DNA from: Acidobacteriaceae bacterium
Lineage (GTDB): Bacteria > Acidobacteriota > Terriglobia > Terriglobales > Acidobacteriaceae
DNA: 12,631 nt
NCBI GenBank assembly: GCA_025929125.1
Contig: JAICMT010000011.1
Span: forward strand, 1-12,631
Reading direction: 5' to 3'
Below the pieces are notes generated by a model. It was given only the letters and a program-made list of their open reading frames with translations. It did not search any database and was not told the DNA's origin. Positions 12,312 to 12,631 of the stretch are shown here, in pieces. The stretch's first letter is position 1. Each line of letters starts with the position of its first letter. Made by a program: the position numbers and the translations under genes.

Positions 12312-12440
12312 GTCTAACGAAAATGCAAATCAGCTGCAAACGACGGGTGACAACCTACGTTCCTTACCGCCTCAAGGAGCGTCGAGGCTCAGCGGAGTTC
12401 CGGCCAGCCCGCGTTTGTCGGCTGCATTTGCAGGTTAGAC
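12312..12440 (-). repeat. attC-17 integron recombination site (short class)
   Basis: The cores are GTCTAAC at 12312-12318 and GTTAGAC at 12434-12440, 129 bp. It has the AAACG/CGTTT inner stem and one extra A between R' and the L' arm. It is the site closest to the integrase side within the window. Confidence 0.93.
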
Positions 12441-12468
12441 GGCAGCCCACGCCCCAGCCACCCATGAG

Positions 12469-12631
12469 CTACCGGAGCTCGCCGCGCCGGCGCAGCTCGC
12501 CACACGATACCGCGTAGGCACTTTCCAGGCGTCCTGAACCGGCATCAGGCCGCTGGATATCGACCAAGGCGGTCTCAGCGGCTGTCCGTGGTGCCGCGTA
12601 GTCCTGGACGCAGCCGGTGACCCCTCGCACC
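12469..12631 (-). CDS. 3' end of a small cassette gene, possibly a lipoprotein
   Basis: On the minus strand a frame is open from the right edge to TAG at 12469-12471, giving 53 residues: VRGVTGCVQDYAAPRTAAET, then ALVDIQRPDAG and a tail ending GELRRRGELR. Position 29 bases before the R'' core of attC-17 is right for the gene of the next cassette. The TGC near its visible start could be a lipobox Cys, which would match the other lipoproteins nearby, but the signal peptide would lie outside the window. No family is recognised. Confidence 0.45.
   Translation of the reverse strand, partial: VRGVTGCVQDYAAPRTAAETALVDIQRPDAGSGRLESAYAVSCGELRRRGELR

Larger units (their letters stand above)
842..12631 (-). 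mobile_element. Integron gene-cassette array, 3' (distal) end, no integrase in window
   Basis: Sixteen complete attC palindromes and one half-site punctuate this region, with one or two genes between neighbours. In 15 complete sites the right arm (+ strand) has the extra unpaired base that marks L'', so the cassettes read on the minus strand and the array runs from right (integrase side) to left (distal end). Genes start a few tens of bases after the R' core of the upstream site, as usual for cassettes. The attC sites resemble one another closely, including their inner regions, which is characteristic of sedentary chromosomal integrons and unlike the mixed sites of mobile integrons. No intI, attI or Pc promoter is visible; they should lie to the right of the window. 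Confidence 0.92.

Noticed and set aside
1466..12440. Regularly spaced repeats resembling a CRISPR array or dispersed MITE/REP elements
   Set aside because: The units are 128-145 bp with a gene between each pair, have RYYYAAC/GTTRRRY ends and arms with one extra base on a fixed side, and lack target-site duplications. This fits attC sites and not CRISPR or MITEs.
1..12631. Integrase gene, attI site, tRNA or rRNA genes, or transposase
   Set aside because: I looked for tyrosine-recombinase motifs, DDE transposase segments and tRNA-like conserved loops in the listed frames and intergenic stretches and saw none.

Overview
The window is a stretch of integron gene-cassette array, very probably the 3' end of a large chromosomal (sedentary) integron in a GC-rich bacterium. 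From about 840 to the right edge, genes alternate with imperfect palindromes of 128-145 bp. Each palindrome has RYYYAAC at one end, GTTRRRY at the other and strongly conserved inner arms, which is the layout of integron attC sites. I count 17: 15 complete sites in one orientation, one complete site in the opposite orientation, and one terminal half-site. The arm with the extra base (L'') lies on the right in the + strand, so cassettes are read on the minus strand. The integrase gene and attI should therefore lie beyond base 12631; neither is in the window. The host cannot be fixed from this alone. High GC, many small Asp/Ser-rich exported proteins and very homogeneous attC sites would suit a soil or sediment lineage such as Gemmatimonadota, but that is a guess.

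Layout, left to right. Bases 1-744 (+ strand) hold the end of an ArsR-type regulator overlapping an AHSA1/SRPBCC gene, followed by a hairpin at 773-808; these are the non-integron flank. The array starts with a half-attC at 842-918. The cassettes then encode: a secreted DUF1579-like protein; higA with a wrecked higB; a fused cassette holding a DUF998 membrane protein and a 5'-truncated DUF6933 gene; a glycine-zipper exported protein; a short-chain dehydrogenase; a tiny Arg/Lys/Ala-rich protein made of five 13-residue repeats; a rearranged toxin-antitoxin cassette; a HEPN-like protein; an intact ParE-type toxin with its antitoxin; a DUF6642 caspase-like protein with a His/Cys dyad; a two-gene DUF5343 + Swt1-type HEPN cassette; a lipoprotein; a small unknown protein; two more lipoproteins; and the 3' end of a last small gene at the right edge.

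The genes are mostly independent one-cassette units, each with its own ribosome binding site a few tens of bases inside the cassette. Two functional themes stand out. One is toxin-antitoxin and probable phage-defence modules (higA, two ParE systems, HEPN proteins, the caspase-like protein), concentrated between 5400 and 9900, where base composition looks less GC-rich than in the flank. The other is small exported proteins and lipoproteins, mainly at the two ends.

The most notable observations are the translationally coupled DUF5343/Swt1-HEPN cassette as a candidate defence system; the caspase-like DUF6642 cassette; a parE gene split into two oppositely oriented pieces on either side of the only inverted attC, which one inversion of about 780 bp would explain; and paired sequence changes in the two arms of the attC sites, which support selection on the folded single strand.
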